Shown: positions 33,719-41,901, counted from the stretch's first letter. The stretch: DNA of 64,000 nucleotides from Candidatus Cloacimonadota bacterium (GCA_012839325.1 DUNQ01000029.1:17397-81396); one strand, 5' to 3'. Notes: generated by a model from the letters alone, not told the origin. Numbers and translations are program-made.

Positions 33719-34384
33719 ATTAAGCTCAAGCCTCTTTCCCTTTTTATAGCCCTCCTATTGCTAAGCGCAGCGCTTTTTGCATCGCCTATCTACACCGGCT
33801 TTGCGAGGCTGCACTACGACGGCGGCGGCGATTGGTATAACGATCCCGAAGTTTTGCCCAATCTCGCCAAATTCATCAATCAGGAAACCGGCTCGGATAT
33901 TCCTATAGATCAAAGCGTTGTGCGCGCCGGAGAGTCCCGCCTTTTTGAGTATCCCTTCGTATATATGACGGGACACGGCAACGTCCGCTTCACTGAAAAT
34001 GAGATCAACAACCTGCGCAAATGGATGCTCAGAGGCGGCTTCCTTTATGCCGATGACGATTATGGCATGGACGAGAGCTTTCGCCGCGAGATTAAGCGCA
34101 TCTTTCCCGAACGCGAGCTGATTGAGATAGACAGCAGCCATCCGCTTTTCACCTCATACTTCGACTTCAGCGACGGCTTACCCAAGATTCACGAACACGA
34201 CGACCAGCCTCCTCAGGCATTCGCAATGTTCGACGACAACGGCCGCATGATGATGCTCTATACCTATGAAACCAATATCAGCGACGGCTGGGCAGATCCC
34301 GATACTCACGGCAATCCGCCAGAACTCCGCGAGATCGCCCTGCGCTTTGGCCTGAACATCGTTTATTATGTAATGCAAAAGTAG
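33719..34384 (+). CDS. DUF4159 family exported protein with probable ATT start
   Basis: The 221-residue protein belongs to the DUF4159 family: FARLHYDGGGDWYNDPEVLP near the N terminus and LRGGFLYADDDYGMDESF (about residues 116-133). It has a signal peptide only if translation starts at ATT 33719 (IKLKPLSLFIALLLLSAALFA), which sits 8 nt after GAGGGTG. The only other in-frame start, TTG 33758, has no ribosome-binding site and loses the charged end and half of the hydrophobic core. The function is unknown; relatives occur beside MoxR/BatA-type genes, which are not seen here. Confidence 0.75.
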   Translation: MKLKPLSLFIALLLLSAALFASPIYTGFARLHYDGGGDWYNDPEVLPNLAKFINQETGSDIPIDQSVVRAGESRLFEYPFVYMTGHGNVRFTENEINNLRKWMLRGGFLYADDDYGMDESFRREIKRIFPERELIEIDSSHPLFTSYFDFSDGLPKIHEHDDQPPQAFAMFDDNGRMMMLYTYETNISDGWADPDTHGNPPELREIALRFGLNIVYYVMQK

Positions 34385-34390
34385 GCTGTC

Positions 34391-35137
34391 ATGCGCATCT
34401 GCATCATTTCCGACATCCATTTCAAGTACAAGCGAAACGCTCCCGAAGACAGGGAAAACGAAGCGATTGTCCTGCGATTCTTAGAAAAGGCAATCGGTAA
34501 ATATGACCTGCTCATCCTCGCCGGAGACATCTTTGATCTCTGGTTCGACTGGCGCTATGCCATTGTGAAGCAATACTTTCCCTTGCTCGTGCGCCTTGAT
34601 GAGATCCGCCGCGCGGGCTGCCGTATCGTACACATCAGCGGCAATCACGACTTTTGGTTCAACGACTTTCTTCCCGAATATCTGAACGTAGAGCTCTATG
34701 ACCGCTCTTTCAGCATTAAGGCAGATGGCAAGAAGATACACGTTTGCCACGGTGATGAACACACCGTGAACGACCTCAGATACCAGGTCTATCGCTCCTT
34801 CATCCGTCTTCCTTTCATCAGATGGATATTTTCTTTATTACATCCCGATCTTGCTTTGAGCATAGGCAGCTTGCTTTCTCGCTCCAGCCGCGGTAGAAAG
34901 AAGGATCCAAACATAAGAAGCAAACAGCAGGGAGGCTTGGTGAAACACGCTCAGTCCCTGATCAAACGCGGCAAAGCAGACTATGTAATCATGGGACACA
35001 GCCATCACCCCGTGCTGAAAAAGCTTGACGGCGGAGTCTATGCAAATTGTGGTGATTGGATAACTCATCACAGTTTTGTTGAAGTTATTGGCGGAGAGAT
35101 TAGTATAAACTATTATATAGACAAAGGAGTTATATAA
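34391..35137 (+). CDS. UDP-2,3-diacylglucosamine diphosphatase family (LpxH-like)
   Basis: The 248-residue calcineurin-like phosphoesterase shows all metal motifs: CIISDIHF, GDIFDLWFDW, ISGNHDFWF, CHGDEHTVND and MGHSHHP. The GDIFDLW and HGD pattern is that of LpxH-type lipid A enzymes that hydrolyse UDP-2,3-diacylglucosamine at the cytoplasmic membrane face. LpxH proper has GNRDF where this has GNHDF, so a related phosphoesterase remains possible. It starts 6 nt after DUF4159 and overlaps the cyclophilin gene by 1 nt. Confidence 0.75.
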   Translation: MRICIISDIHFKYKRNAPEDRENEAIVLRFLEKAIGKYDLLILAGDIFDLWFDWRYAIVKQYFPLLVRLDEIRRAGCRIVHISGNHDFWFNDFLPEYLNVELYDRSFSIKADGKKIHVCHGDEHTVNDLRYQVYRSFIRLPFIRWIFSLLHPDLALSIGSLLSRSSRGRKKDPNIRSKQQGGLVKHAQSLIKRGKADYVIMGHSHHPVLKKLDGGVYANCGDWITHHSFVEVIGGEISINYYIDKGVI

Positions 35138-36000
35138 TGAAGCTTAAGAAAAACTATTTAGTGCTGGTGTTGATCCCCACGATCTTGATTTTGGGGCTCA
35201 CCATGCTTTACACACAAAATAGAAAAAAAACAGACTTACCTAAGGAGATACCATTGGAACTACAAACTGATGAAATGGCAAAGGTGAAGGTAGAACTCAA
35301 TACCACTCAAGGTGTTATCGGTCTCGAGCTTTGGCCTGATATTGCCCCCAAAACCGTGGCAAACTTTATCAAGCTCGCTCAGGAAGGCTATTATAATGGC
35401 ACCTACTTTCATAGAGTCATCCCCGATTTCATGATCCAAGGCGGCTGTCCTAATACCAAAGATAGCGATAGATCAAACGACGGAACCGGCGGTCCCGGCT
35501 ATACATTTGAAGATGAATGCTATGGTGATGGCGAAGAACTCACCGGCGATATCAAGACGGACAGCAGAGCAGAAGCGGTCTGGACGAATATCATCGTGCC
35601 CCATATGCAGCAAAATAGAACCCCGAACGAAGAGATCGCCGCAGTAGTGCGTGAATGCCAAACAGCGCAAAACTTCGATCCGCTCAAAGAAAAGACGGTT
35701 GAATATTTCATGGTTCGCGCAAATATCACCGAACCCGTTTTTACCAAGATACTGAAAGCTCAAGTTCTCTACGGCAATATCGCCATGGCAAACAGCGGCC
35801 CCAATACAAACGGCAGCCAGTTTTTCATAGTCACCAAAGAAGACGGAACCCCATGGCTCAACGGCAAACACACCGTATTCGGCAAAGTTATAAGCGGCAT
35901 GGACATCGTTCATGAGATAGAAAATCTTCCCCGCGATGCACGCGATAACCCGAAACCTGAGAATCAATCTTTCATAAACAGCGTATCATTCCCAAAATAA
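35137..36000 (+). CDS. Membrane-anchored cyclophilin-type peptidyl-prolyl isomerase with large insertion
   Basis: The 287-residue protein has one N-terminal membrane helix (YLVLVLIPTILILGLTML) and a cyclophilin domain outside. Hallmarks are NFIKLAQEGYYNGTYFHRVI with FMIQGG, and GPNTNGSQFFIV. Between GYTFEDE and IAMANSGPNTNG there is an insertion of about 85 residues (DECYGDGEE to KILKAQVLYG) that the compact bacterial enzymes lack; it is helical and charged. The catalytic Arg in FHRV is present. It may help fold exported proteins of this operon. Confidence 0.88.
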   Translation: MKLKKNYLVLVLIPTILILGLTMLYTQNRKKTDLPKEIPLELQTDEMAKVKVELNTTQGVIGLELWPDIAPKTVANFIKLAQEGYYNGTYFHRVIPDFMIQGGCPNTKDSDRSNDGTGGPGYTFEDECYGDGEELTGDIKTDSRAEAVWTNIIVPHMQQNRTPNEEIAAVVRECQTAQNFDPLKEKTVEYFMVRANITEPVFTKILKAQVLYGNIAMANSGPNTNGSQFFIVTKEDGTPWLNGKHTVFGKVISGMDIVHEIENLPRDARDNPKPENQSFINSVSFPK

Positions 36001-36013
36001 AAGGATTATATTA

Positions 36014-36454
36014 ATGGCTCGCATCAAAGAATCAGCTTTGCAGCAAGAGATCATGACTTGGATCAGACAAAATCAATATGTCTATCTCGCAACGTCTGAC
36101 GGCAAACAGCCTCGCGTGCGCCCCGTCGTGCTCTTCATCCATGAAGGAAGATATTTCTTTGCTACCTTCAGCGGCGATTCTAAGGTTGCGCAGATCAGAA
36201 GCAACAGATTAGTTGAAATCAATATCCCGCTTTCCGAAGATGGCCACACCGGCTATATACGGCTCAGCGGGAATGCGAAGATTGTAAATAATGCGGCGCT
36301 CAAGGCTGATGCTTCCGAGCGCTGCTTCTTTTTCGATCAATATTTTCGCGGCTACGACGATCCGGATTATACTCTCATCGAGTTTGAACCGGATATAGCC
36401 GAATATCTGCGCCCCGGAGAATCCTATAGACAAAGCTGCAACCTGAGATTCTGA
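36014..36454 (+). CDS. Pyridoxamine 5'-phosphate oxidase-like FMN-binding protein
   Basis: The 146-residue split-barrel protein has the PNPOx-like pattern YVYLATSDGKQPRVRPV (about residues 23-39), then GRYFFATFSGDSKVAQIRSN and a terminal RFEPD-like region (EFEPDIAEYL). Such proteins bind FMN, F420 or haem, and specific activity cannot be told. AAGGATT precedes the ATG. It ends the long operon that starts at ribH. Confidence 0.8.
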   Translation: MARIKESALQQEIMTWIRQNQYVYLATSDGKQPRVRPVVLFIHEGRYFFATFSGDSKVAQIRSNRLVEINIPLSEDGHTGYIRLSGNAKIVNNAALKADASERCFFFDQYFRGYDDPDYTLIEFEPDIAEYLRPGESYRQSCNLRF

Positions 36455-36487
36455 TCTTACAAGCTCTTTAAGATCGATCGTCTCAAC

Positions 36488-36532
36488 CGGTGAGAAAGCC
36501 GTGTAAGAACACAATTTACGGTTCTTTGCCGG
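36488..36532 (+). promoter_or_regulatory. Structured leader with competing hairpins
   Basis: AAGAAC (36505-36510) pairs with GTTCTT (36521-36526), while an overlapping CCGTGTAA/TTTACGG pairing is mutually exclusive with it. CCGG boxes bracket the region (36488 and 36529). It lies in the 122-nt leader of the small 62-residue gene and could be an attenuator or structured RNA. I do not recognise a known riboswitch class. Confidence 0.3.
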
Positions 36533-36576
36533 AGCGGGCATACCCACGTCTAAATTCACACTAAAAGGAACAAATA

Positions 36577-36765
36577 ATGAATAAAGTCTTTGAATATTCT
36601 GATCAAGACCTCGGCAAGAGCTATCTCGTTGTAAGCCACGTCCGAGAGATATCTAAAACCTTGGGCGACCTGGTGATTACCTTCACAAATGGTGATAGGA
36701 AAGTATTGAATGTAGCCGATGCGAATGCAACTTTGGAGCAGCTTTTGGAGGCAATTCGGGGGTAG
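36577..36765 (+). CDS. Small conserved-looking protein, function unknown
   Basis: The 62-residue product starts at ATG 36577 behind AAAAGGAAC. It has alternating beta-type segments (KSYLVVSHVREISKTLGDLV, then VITFTNGDRKVLNVAD) and a helical end (TLEQLLEAIRG), with no signal peptide, membrane helix or cysteine. Composition is normal for this genome and the ribosome-binding site is good, so it is probably real. Its stop overlaps a GCTCGC/GCGAGC hairpin. I do not recognise a family. Confidence 0.6.
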   Translation: MNKVFEYSDQDLGKSYLVVSHVREISKTLGDLVITFTNGDRKVLNVADANATLEQLLEAIRG

Positions 36766-36778
36766 CTCGCAAGCGAGC

Positions 36779-36810
36779 CGATTTAACGATTCGACGATTT
36801 AACGATTTAA
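36779..36810 (+). repeat. Tandem 8-bp repeat (CGATTTAA x4)
   Basis: Four 8-bp units follow each other: CGATTTAA, CGATTCGA, CGATTTAA, CGATTTAA. The second differs at two positions. They lie directly after the GCTCGC-AA-GCGAGC hairpin (36765-36778) at the end of the small gene. Confidence 0.85.
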
Positions 36811-36888
36811 CGAGCTTCGCTATTGCTGCAGATGTTCTCTGTATAGGCACGGGAAGGGCATGGACAGGCTTTGAGCAGGCTTTGGGCA

Positions 36889-36923
36889 GGCAACATCCTG
36901 TTGCCTGAGAAAGCGCAGCTTTC
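36889..36923 (+). repeat. Two-hairpin intergenic repeat, copy 1
   Basis: Hairpin GGCAACA-tcc-TGTTGCC (36889-36905) is followed 3 nt later by GAAAGC-GCA-GCTTTC (36909-36923) and then TATCCTTTGA. The same layout recurs at 42035-42069 and, more degenerate, at 62451-62487. The copy 1 and copy 2 flanks share TATC-TTTGA and a following GA-ACGTTCTC-like stretch. Confidence 0.65.
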
Positions 36924-37038
36924 TATCCTTTGACGCAGAAACGTCCTCATTGCCGCAAGCCTTATCCAAAGAAATCCAAAACAGGTGATATACCTGACTA
37001 ACACACCAAATCAACAGGCAAAATACATGCATCCCCTT

Positions 37039-37133
37039 GCTTCCCCATAGGATACAGCTTAACTTCCGCCTATGATACGCTCATGCCTATGACCACATCA
37101 TGACCACATCATCACCGGAACCCTATAAGGAAG
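37039..37133 (+). repeat. 95-bp dispersed repeat, copy B
   Basis: This copy is near-identical to 18026-18120: the first 22 bases are the same, the core has CTATGACCACATCATGACC, and it ends ACCCTATAAGGAAG. It lies between the small gene and the MBL hydrolase, next to copy 1 of the two-hairpin repeat. I found no gene in the surrounding 36766-37195 stretch. Confidence 0.85.
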
Positions 37134-37138
37134 GCATA

Positions 37139-37175
37139 GAAAAAAGCGCGGGAAAACAGTAATCCCACGCTTTTA
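37139..37175 (-). terminator. Terminator of the rpmH-rnpA-yidD-yidC-jag-MBL operon
   Basis: On the minus strand AGCGTGGGA and TCCCGCGCT pair with one G-T position, followed by TTTTTT. It lies about 20 nt past the MBL stop codon. Confidence 0.8.
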
Positions 37176-37195
37176 TCAAATCAATTTATTTGTAA

Positions 37196-37993
37196 TCAGA
37201 CTCTCAATTCAGAGATATGTATATCCCAACGCTTTTCATCGTGATTGATGAGCAGCGTGCCGTCTTTCTCCTTGAGTGTCTTATAGATACGCTGTTTTGC
37301 CGCAAAGGTATCCTCACGACTTACATCATAAGCCGAGGTGATTGCCGGCGAGGTATGAAACATCGTTGCGATGATATCGCCCGAATAGATATAAAAGCCG
37401 TCATCTGCTTCTATTTCAACATATTGGCTGCCCACGGTATGACCGCCGGAAAGTATTGCGCGCACTCCTTTTGCGACCTGGACATCACCTTCGATGATCT
37501 GCAAGTGACAGCATTCACGCAAGCCGGAAAGCTGGTGCTCAAAATCATAAGCCGCTCTGTTCAAGCCATCGGGATTCTTAGCAATCTCCCACTCAGCCTT
37601 TTGTATCCAATACTTTGCACGCGGGAAGGTGTGCACATCGATCTCGCCCATGCCCGTCATCACTCCGCCGGCATGATCAAAATGCAGATGCGTCATGATT
37701 ACGTCAGTGATGTCCTTATCCTTAAATCCTTTTTCATGAAGGGCATAGGGAAGTAGGAAATCGCTGGGACGATATATCTTCTTCTGCTTATCGCTGAGGC
37801 GATTGCCGATGCCTGTATCGATGAGAATGAGCCTGTCTTCGCTTTCTATGAGCAAGAGATTCAGCTCCATCTTCTTGCGGCGCAGTTCATCGGTCTCCGC
37901 TTTATCTTTCCAAAGGGCATAGGGGAGGACGCCGAGTAGCGCTCCGCCATCCGACCAATAATGCCCGGCGTTTATTTTATGAATCTTTACCAT
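37196..37993 (-). CDS. MBL-fold metallo-hydrolase
   Basis: The 265-residue protein has the metallo-beta-lactamase-fold motif VIMTHLHFDHAGG (about residues 99-111) plus later LSGGHTVGSQ and INHDEKRWD-type His residues. The 3' end of jag overlaps its 5' end by about 17 nt. I place the start at the second Met (37993), which follows AGAGAG at proper spacing; an ATG 6 nt upstream is also possible. The substrate (lactone, glyoxalase-type or other) is not determinable. Confidence 0.85.
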   Translation of the reverse strand: MVKIHKINAGHYWSDGGALLGVLPYALWKDKAETDELRRKKMELNLLLIESEDRLILIDTGIGNRLSDKQKKIYRPSDFLLPYALHEKGFKDKDITDVIMTHLHFDHAGGVMTGMGEIDVHTFPRAKYWIQKAEWEIAKNPDGLNRAAYDFEHQLSGLRECCHLQIIEGDVQVAKGVRAILSGGHTVGSQYVEIEADDGFYIYSGDIIATMFHTSPAITSAYDVSREDTFAAKQRIYKTLKEKDGTLLINHDEKRWDIHISELRV

Positions 37994-38798
37994 GATCATC
38001 TCTCTGGGTTCTGGGTTTGGGTCTGCGAGGGCGATGCATCTGCTTTTTGGCTTGTTTGCTTACGCCCGGTTTGCTGTCAGTACGCGGTTTATAGGGTCTG
38101 CGAGGTCTGCCTTTGCCACGCGGTGCTCTGGAGGGTCTTTGCTTGAAGCCGCTGCTTTTGCGAACTTCATCAGCATTCTTTTTGGAGGAGAAGATGATTA
38201 CTCTCTTTCTATCTCCTTCGCCCACCGTGAGGGTTCTGAGTCCGCGATCTTTTTCCACATGGCGATGGATGATTCTTCTTTCGCCTGCGGTCATGGGTTC
38301 TAATGTGAGCGTTTCCTCGGTCTTTTTGACCTTGTTAATCTGCGCCAGGTATCTATTTAAAAATTGGGATTCACGACGCTTACGATAGTCGTCGGCATCG
38401 ATATATACTCTTTGATATTCTTTGGAGTTTTCAAAAGTTCTGTTGATGAGATATTGTATAGTTTCGAGCATTGAGCCGTTCTTTCCGATCAAAAATCCGG
38501 TCTCCACCACTCCTTCAACGGCGAGATAGAGTGTTTTTCCTTCTGTTTTACAGTCGATATTTGTGAAACTTATTCCCATTCTATCAAGGAGAGTCTCGGT
38601 GTAAAGCCTTATGCGATCGGCTTCGCTGGGAAGCTTGAAGCGCACGACGGCAGTCTTATTTGCAAAGAGCCCAAAAAAGCCCCTGCTCGGCTTCTGTAAT
38701 ATTTCATAATGTAGCTCGTGATCACGAATCTTGTGTTCACGGCGAAACTGGCGGATAATTTCTTCAACGCTATGTCCGCTTCTATCAATGGTAGTCAT
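37977..38798 (-). CDS. jag: Jag/KhpB-type RNA-binding protein
   Basis: The 273-residue protein has the Jag domain order: Jag_N with SRGFFGLFANKTAVVRF (about residues 33-49), a KH domain with FLIGKNGSMLETIQYL near residue 101 and an R3H domain with RRIIHRHVEKDRGLRTLTVG near residue 172. A long Arg/Lys/Pro-rich tail of about 65 residues follows and probably strengthens RNA binding. Position directly after yidC is conserved. It binds RNA and affects envelope functions in other bacteria. Confidence 0.93.
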   Translation of the reverse strand: MTTIDRSGHSVEEIIRQFRREHKIRDHELHYEILQKPSRGFFGLFANKTAVVRFKLPSEADRIRLYTETLLDRMGISFTNIDCKTEGKTLYLAVEGVVETGFLIGKNGSMLETIQYLINRTFENSKEYQRVYIDADDYRKRRESQFLNRYLAQINKVKKTEETLTLEPMTAGERRIIHRHVEKDRGLRTLTVGEGDRKRVIIFSSKKNADEVRKSSGFKQRPSRAPRGKGRPRRPYKPRTDSKPGVSKQAKKQMHRPRRPKPRTQRDDHGKDS

Positions 38799-38800
38799 TA

Positions 38801-40429
38801 TTATTCCTTACTAAATTTTTTGCGTAGATAGTATTGGTGGGCGATGGTGAATACGTTAAATATCGTCCAATACAATACTAAGCCCGCCGGCATGTTTTTG
38901 AAGATGAAGAACATCATGACAGGCATCATATATGTCATCATCTTTTGGGAAGATTGAGCCGCTTTCTGCTTTTCATCCATCTGGTCGATATCTCCCGGTT
39001 TAGGCTGCGTCATCTTGGATTGGATGATCATAAATAGTCCCATCAATATCGGGAGTATAAGGTACGGATCCGGCTCTGAGAGATCTTTAAGCCAAAAGAC
39101 AAATTTCGCATTTCTCATGTCCATAGAATAGCGTAAAACGCTGTAGAGTGCAAAGAATACAGGCATCTGCAAGAGTAGCGGTAAGCATCCTGAAAGCGGA
39201 TTTGCTCCTGCCTCTTTATAGAGTTTGCCCATCTCTTGTTGCAGCATCTGGGGATTGTCTTTATACTTGGCTTGCAAGGCGTTAAGTTCGGGCTGTATCT
39301 CTTGCATTTTGATGGTGGTTCTCATGCTCTTTGTGGTAAGCGGCGAGAGTGCAAACTTCAAAAGCAAGGCAAAGATGATGATTACAACGCCATAGTTTGG
39401 AATCAAGCCATGCAGCCAATTGAGGAACCATGCAAAGAAGTTTGCCAGCCAACGCAGCCAGTTTGCTCCTCGCTCGGCTATGTTTTCCATCTGAAGTCCA
39501 TAATTGCCAAGAATCTTGGCGTCTGCCGGTCCTGCATAGAGGGTGTAACTCTCGTTCCAGAAAGCCTTTGCGTCTTTGCTGAAACTGTCTATACTGAAGC
39601 CGGGATTCTTTGTTTCGGGGTTCAGGCATGCCGAATAGCTCCTGAAGAGTGCTACCTCATTTGCCCGAACTGCAAGAGTGAAATATTTACTGCGTACCGC
39701 TGCCCAGCTGAAGCTGCCGAAGCTTCCCTGTGGTTGAGCCTTTCTCATCTTGGAAAGAGGGAGCTTAAATAACTTGTTATCGGCATTCAGTAGGAAGCGA
39801 TAGTCCTGCATCTTGTGGCGTGGATTCGGCTCGCTATCGGCTATGCCGGAGTCCAGGCTCACGCGAAAACCGTTTACATTACCCATATTTTGCACATTAT
39901 ATTCCACCGCTATACCGTATAGATCGTCCAATTTATAACTGATCGAAAGCTGTGGATTCTCCTCTTCTCCCAAGTAAAATGCAAGACTTCTCTCGTCCTG
40001 ATTTTCCACTGTAGAAAAGATGACCTCATCGAGATCGGAACTCTTGCCCTGAGTGTATAGTTTGCTGTTTAAAAGCACGCTTCTATCGGGCACGAGATCC
40101 ACCGGTGTGCCTTCTGTGATGTCATATTCCTTGAGTTCAAGAGAGGTGATCACGGCACCGCGGGAGCTAAAAACTGCGCGCAGATTGTCGTTTTCCAGAA
40201 TGTAATCTTGGGCATCACTTTCTGCGGATGCTATCTCTATCCCGTTTTCGGAAGAGGGGAGAGCTGCTGCTGCTTCGCCGGGTCTTTCTTCTTCGGCGGG
40301 AGGCTCTTCAAGGCTCTCAACTTGAGCTAAAGCAGCTTGTTGCTCGCGCTGGGGTTTCCACACAAAGGTGTCGAAGCCGATATATACGAGCAAGATCATG
40401 AGTAGGGCAATAATAGTTTGTTTATCCAA
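38801..40429 (-). CDS. yidC: Membrane protein insertase YidC
   Basis: The 542-residue protein has the Gram-negative YidC layout: N-terminal helix (IIALLMILLVYIGFDTFVW), a large periplasmic domain (about residues 60-330), then the insertase core with GVVIIIFALLLKFALSPLTT, NALQAKYKDNPQMLQQEMGKL (given as two parts: NALQAKYKDNP, LQQEMGKLYKEAG) and NPLSGCLPLLLQMPVFFALY. The large periplasmic domain argues for a diderm cell. It lies in rpmH-rnpA-yidD-yidC-jag order. Confidence 0.97.
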   Translation of the reverse strand: MDKQTIIALLMILLVYIGFDTFVWKPQREQQAALAQVESLEEPPAEEERPGEAAAALPSSENGIEIASAESDAQDYILENDNLRAVFSSRGAVITSLELKEYDITEGTPVDLVPDRSVLLNSKLYTQGKSSDLDEVIFSTVENQDERSLAFYLGEEENPQLSISYKLDDLYGIAVEYNVQNMGNVNGFRVSLDSGIADSEPNPRHKMQDYRFLLNADNKLFKLPLSKMRKAQPQGSFGSFSWAAVRSKYFTLAVRANEVALFRSYSACLNPETKNPGFSIDSFSKDAKAFWNESYTLYAGPADAKILGNYGLQMENIAERGANWLRWLANFFAWFLNWLHGLIPNYGVVIIIFALLLKFALSPLTTKSMRTTIKMQEIQPELNALQAKYKDNPQMLQQEMGKLYKEAGANPLSGCLPLLLQMPVFFALYSVLRYSMDMRNAKFVFWLKDLSEPDPYLILPILMGLFMIIQSKMTQPKPGDIDQMDEKQKAAQSSQKMMTYMMPVMMFFIFKNMPAGLVLYWTIFNVFTIAHQYYLRKKFSKE

Positions 40430-40437
40430 AATGTCTC

Positions 40438-40680
40438 CTAAGGCAGAGGGTCATAGCCGCCCTTGCAAAATGGATTGCAGCGTAAGATGCGGTAGATGCT
40501 GAGGTAAGTGGCTCTGAAAAAGCCATAACGTTCGTAGGCGAGAAGTGCATAGTTTGAGCAGCTGGGGCTAAATCTACAAGATTTTGGCAAAACAGGCGAC
40601 AGTGCCATCTGGTAACCGCGTACCAAAAGCATCGCCAAATTCGATGGTAATGCCGTTATAATTCTTGCTGCTTTATGCAT
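40438..40680 (-). CDS. yidD: Membrane protein insertion efficiency factor YidD
   Basis: The 80-residue protein shows the YidD signature: LVRGYQMALSPVLPKSCRFSPSC near residue 19 (here split as LVRGYQMALSPVL, KSCRFSPSCSNYA) and NPFCKGGYDPLP at the end. It assists YidC-dependent insertion. Its start overlaps the rnpA 3' end by 25 nt. Confidence 0.96.
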   Translation of the reverse strand: MHKAARIITALPSNLAMLLVRGYQMALSPVLPKSCRFSPSCSNYALLAYERYGFFRATYLSIYRILRCNPFCKGGYDPLP

Positions 40681-40985
40681 TTTACAAGCCCTTCAAGTTC
40701 ATCGCTCAGCTGTTGCCAATTCAAATCGGCAGCCCCTGTCCGGGCGATGATGTTCATTTTTAATTGATTGGGCAAAAAAGCCGCGGAAGCCCGCAACCAA
40801 GCTTTCATTCGGCGTTTTAGTAGGTTGCGACCTACGGCATTGGCTACTTTTTTGCTGATTGTTATTCCCACAGCCGGTGCTTGAGCGTCGGGTAGAAGCA
40901 AGGCTTTGAAATGCTTGCTCTTTACGCTGCGCCGGCATTTGGAAAATTCCACATATTCCCGGTGGGATGTGATCCAGCGGATCAT
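40656..40985 (-). CDS. rnpA: Ribonuclease P protein component
   Basis: The 109-residue basic protein has GITISKKVANAVGRNLLKRR (about residues 42-61), the conserved RNR-type motif (here GRNLLKRR) that binds the RNase P RNA in tRNA 5' maturation. The N terminus is somewhat divergent (IRWITSHREYVEFSKCRRSV). It begins 3 nt after the rpmH stop. Confidence 0.95.
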   Translation of the reverse strand: MIRWITSHREYVEFSKCRRSVKSKHFKALLLPDAQAPAVGITISKKVANAVGRNLLKRRMKAWLRASAAFLPNQLKMNIIARTGAADLNWQQLSDELEGLVKCIKQQEL

Positions 40986-40988
40986 GGC

Positions 40989-41123
40989 TCATGCGCTGAG
41001 AGTCTTTCTCCCTTTGGCGCGACGACGGCTCAATATCTTTCTTCCTGATTTGCTTGCCATGCGAATACGGAAGCCGTGTGTGTTTTTACGAGCACGTCTT
41101 GAGGGTTGATAAGTCCTTTTCAT
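40989..41123 (-). CDS. rpmH: 50S ribosomal protein L34
   Basis: The 44-residue product reads [20 protein letters not shown] and continues [20 protein letters not shown], the unmistakable L34 sequence. AAAGGAGAAT precedes the ATG. It heads the rpmH-rnpA-yidD-yidC-jag unit. In many genomes dnaA and oriC lie near here, but neither is present upstream in this window. Confidence 0.98.
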   Translation of the reverse strand: MKRTYQPSRRARKNTHGFRIRMASKSGRKILSRRRAKGRKTLSA

Positions 41124-41208
41124 GTATTATTCTCCTTTGAATTTCAAAAATTTATCTCATAAATACCAAGCTTTTTATCTATGCTGAATAAGTCAAGGTT
41201 TTTCACAT

Positions 41209-41237
41209 AAAAAAAGGCGAAAGATCACTCTCTCGCC
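41209..41237 (-). terminator. Terminator of the groES-trxA operon
   Basis: On the minus strand GGCGA and TCGCC enclose a 12-nt loop and are followed by TTTTTTT. It lies just past the trxA stop and before the rpmH promoter region. Confidence 0.8.
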
Positions 41238-41257
41238 ATAATTGCTATTTCCTAATA

Positions 41258-41581
41258 TCAAGAGATATGAGGGTTAAGCTTGTCCATAATCTTACGCTTT
41301 TGTACCAAGCCGACCAATTGGTCAACCGGCTCCCCGTCTTTCATTATAAGAAGAGTGGGGATAGACATAATCGAATATTTGCCGGCAATATCCGGGCTTT
41401 CATCGATGTTTATCTTACAGATCTTTACGCTGTCACCTACTTCGGTGGCGAGCTTTTCTATCACAGGACCAAGAGCCTTGCAAGGCCCGCACCAAGGTGC
41501 CCAAAAGTCTATCAATACAGGTTTATCGGATTGCAAGACTTCGCTTTCAAAGCTTGCACTATTTACTTCTATGATAGCCAT
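41258..41581 (-). CDS. trxA: Thioredoxin
   Basis: The 107-residue protein has the classical thioredoxin active site WAPWCGPCK near residue 28, and IMSIPTLLIMKDG with the cis-Pro. It reduces protein disulfides in the cytoplasm. It follows groES by 6 nt with no promoter between them, so it is expected to share the CIRCE-controlled heat-shock promoter. Confidence 0.97.
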   Translation of the reverse strand: MAIIEVNSASFESEVLQSDKPVLIDFWAPWCGPCKALGPVIEKLATEVGDSVKICKINIDESPDIAGKYSIMSIPTLLIMKDGEPVDQLVGLVQKRKIMDKLNPHIS

Positions 41582-41587
41582 TTTGTC

Positions 41588-41863
41588 TTACTCTTCCACG
41601 ATTGCGAGTATGTCGCTCTTGGAGAGAATGAGATATTTCTCGCCATCAAGCTCAACTTCTGTGCCTGAGTATTTGCCATAGAGAACATTGTCCCCTACTT
41701 TTACTACGGCTTGTAAGTCTTCATCGGTGCCGACCGCGATTACTTCAGCGATCTGCGGCTTCTCTTTTGCTGTGTCCGGAATGATGATTCCGCCAATGGT
41801 CTTCTCTTCAGCTGCGGCAGCAATTTTTACCACAACATTATCTTCGATAGGTCTCAGTTTCAT
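41588..41863 (-). CDS. groES: Co-chaperonin GroES
   Basis: The 91-residue protein starts [11 protein letters not shown] and has [21 protein letters not shown] (about residues 24-44), the mobile-loop region, and [20 protein letters not shown]. It caps GroEL. The downstream gene is trxA rather than groEL, which must be elsewhere. A CIRCE operator lies about 60 nt upstream. Confidence 0.97.
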   Translation of the reverse strand: MKLRPIEDNVVVKIAAAAEEKTIGGIIIPDTAKEKPQIAEVIAVGTDEDLQAVVKVGDNVLYGKYSGTEVELDGEKYLILSKSDILAIVEE

Positions 41864-41901
41864 AACTAATCCTCCATATAATTCAATTATTATTGTTATA
41901 A

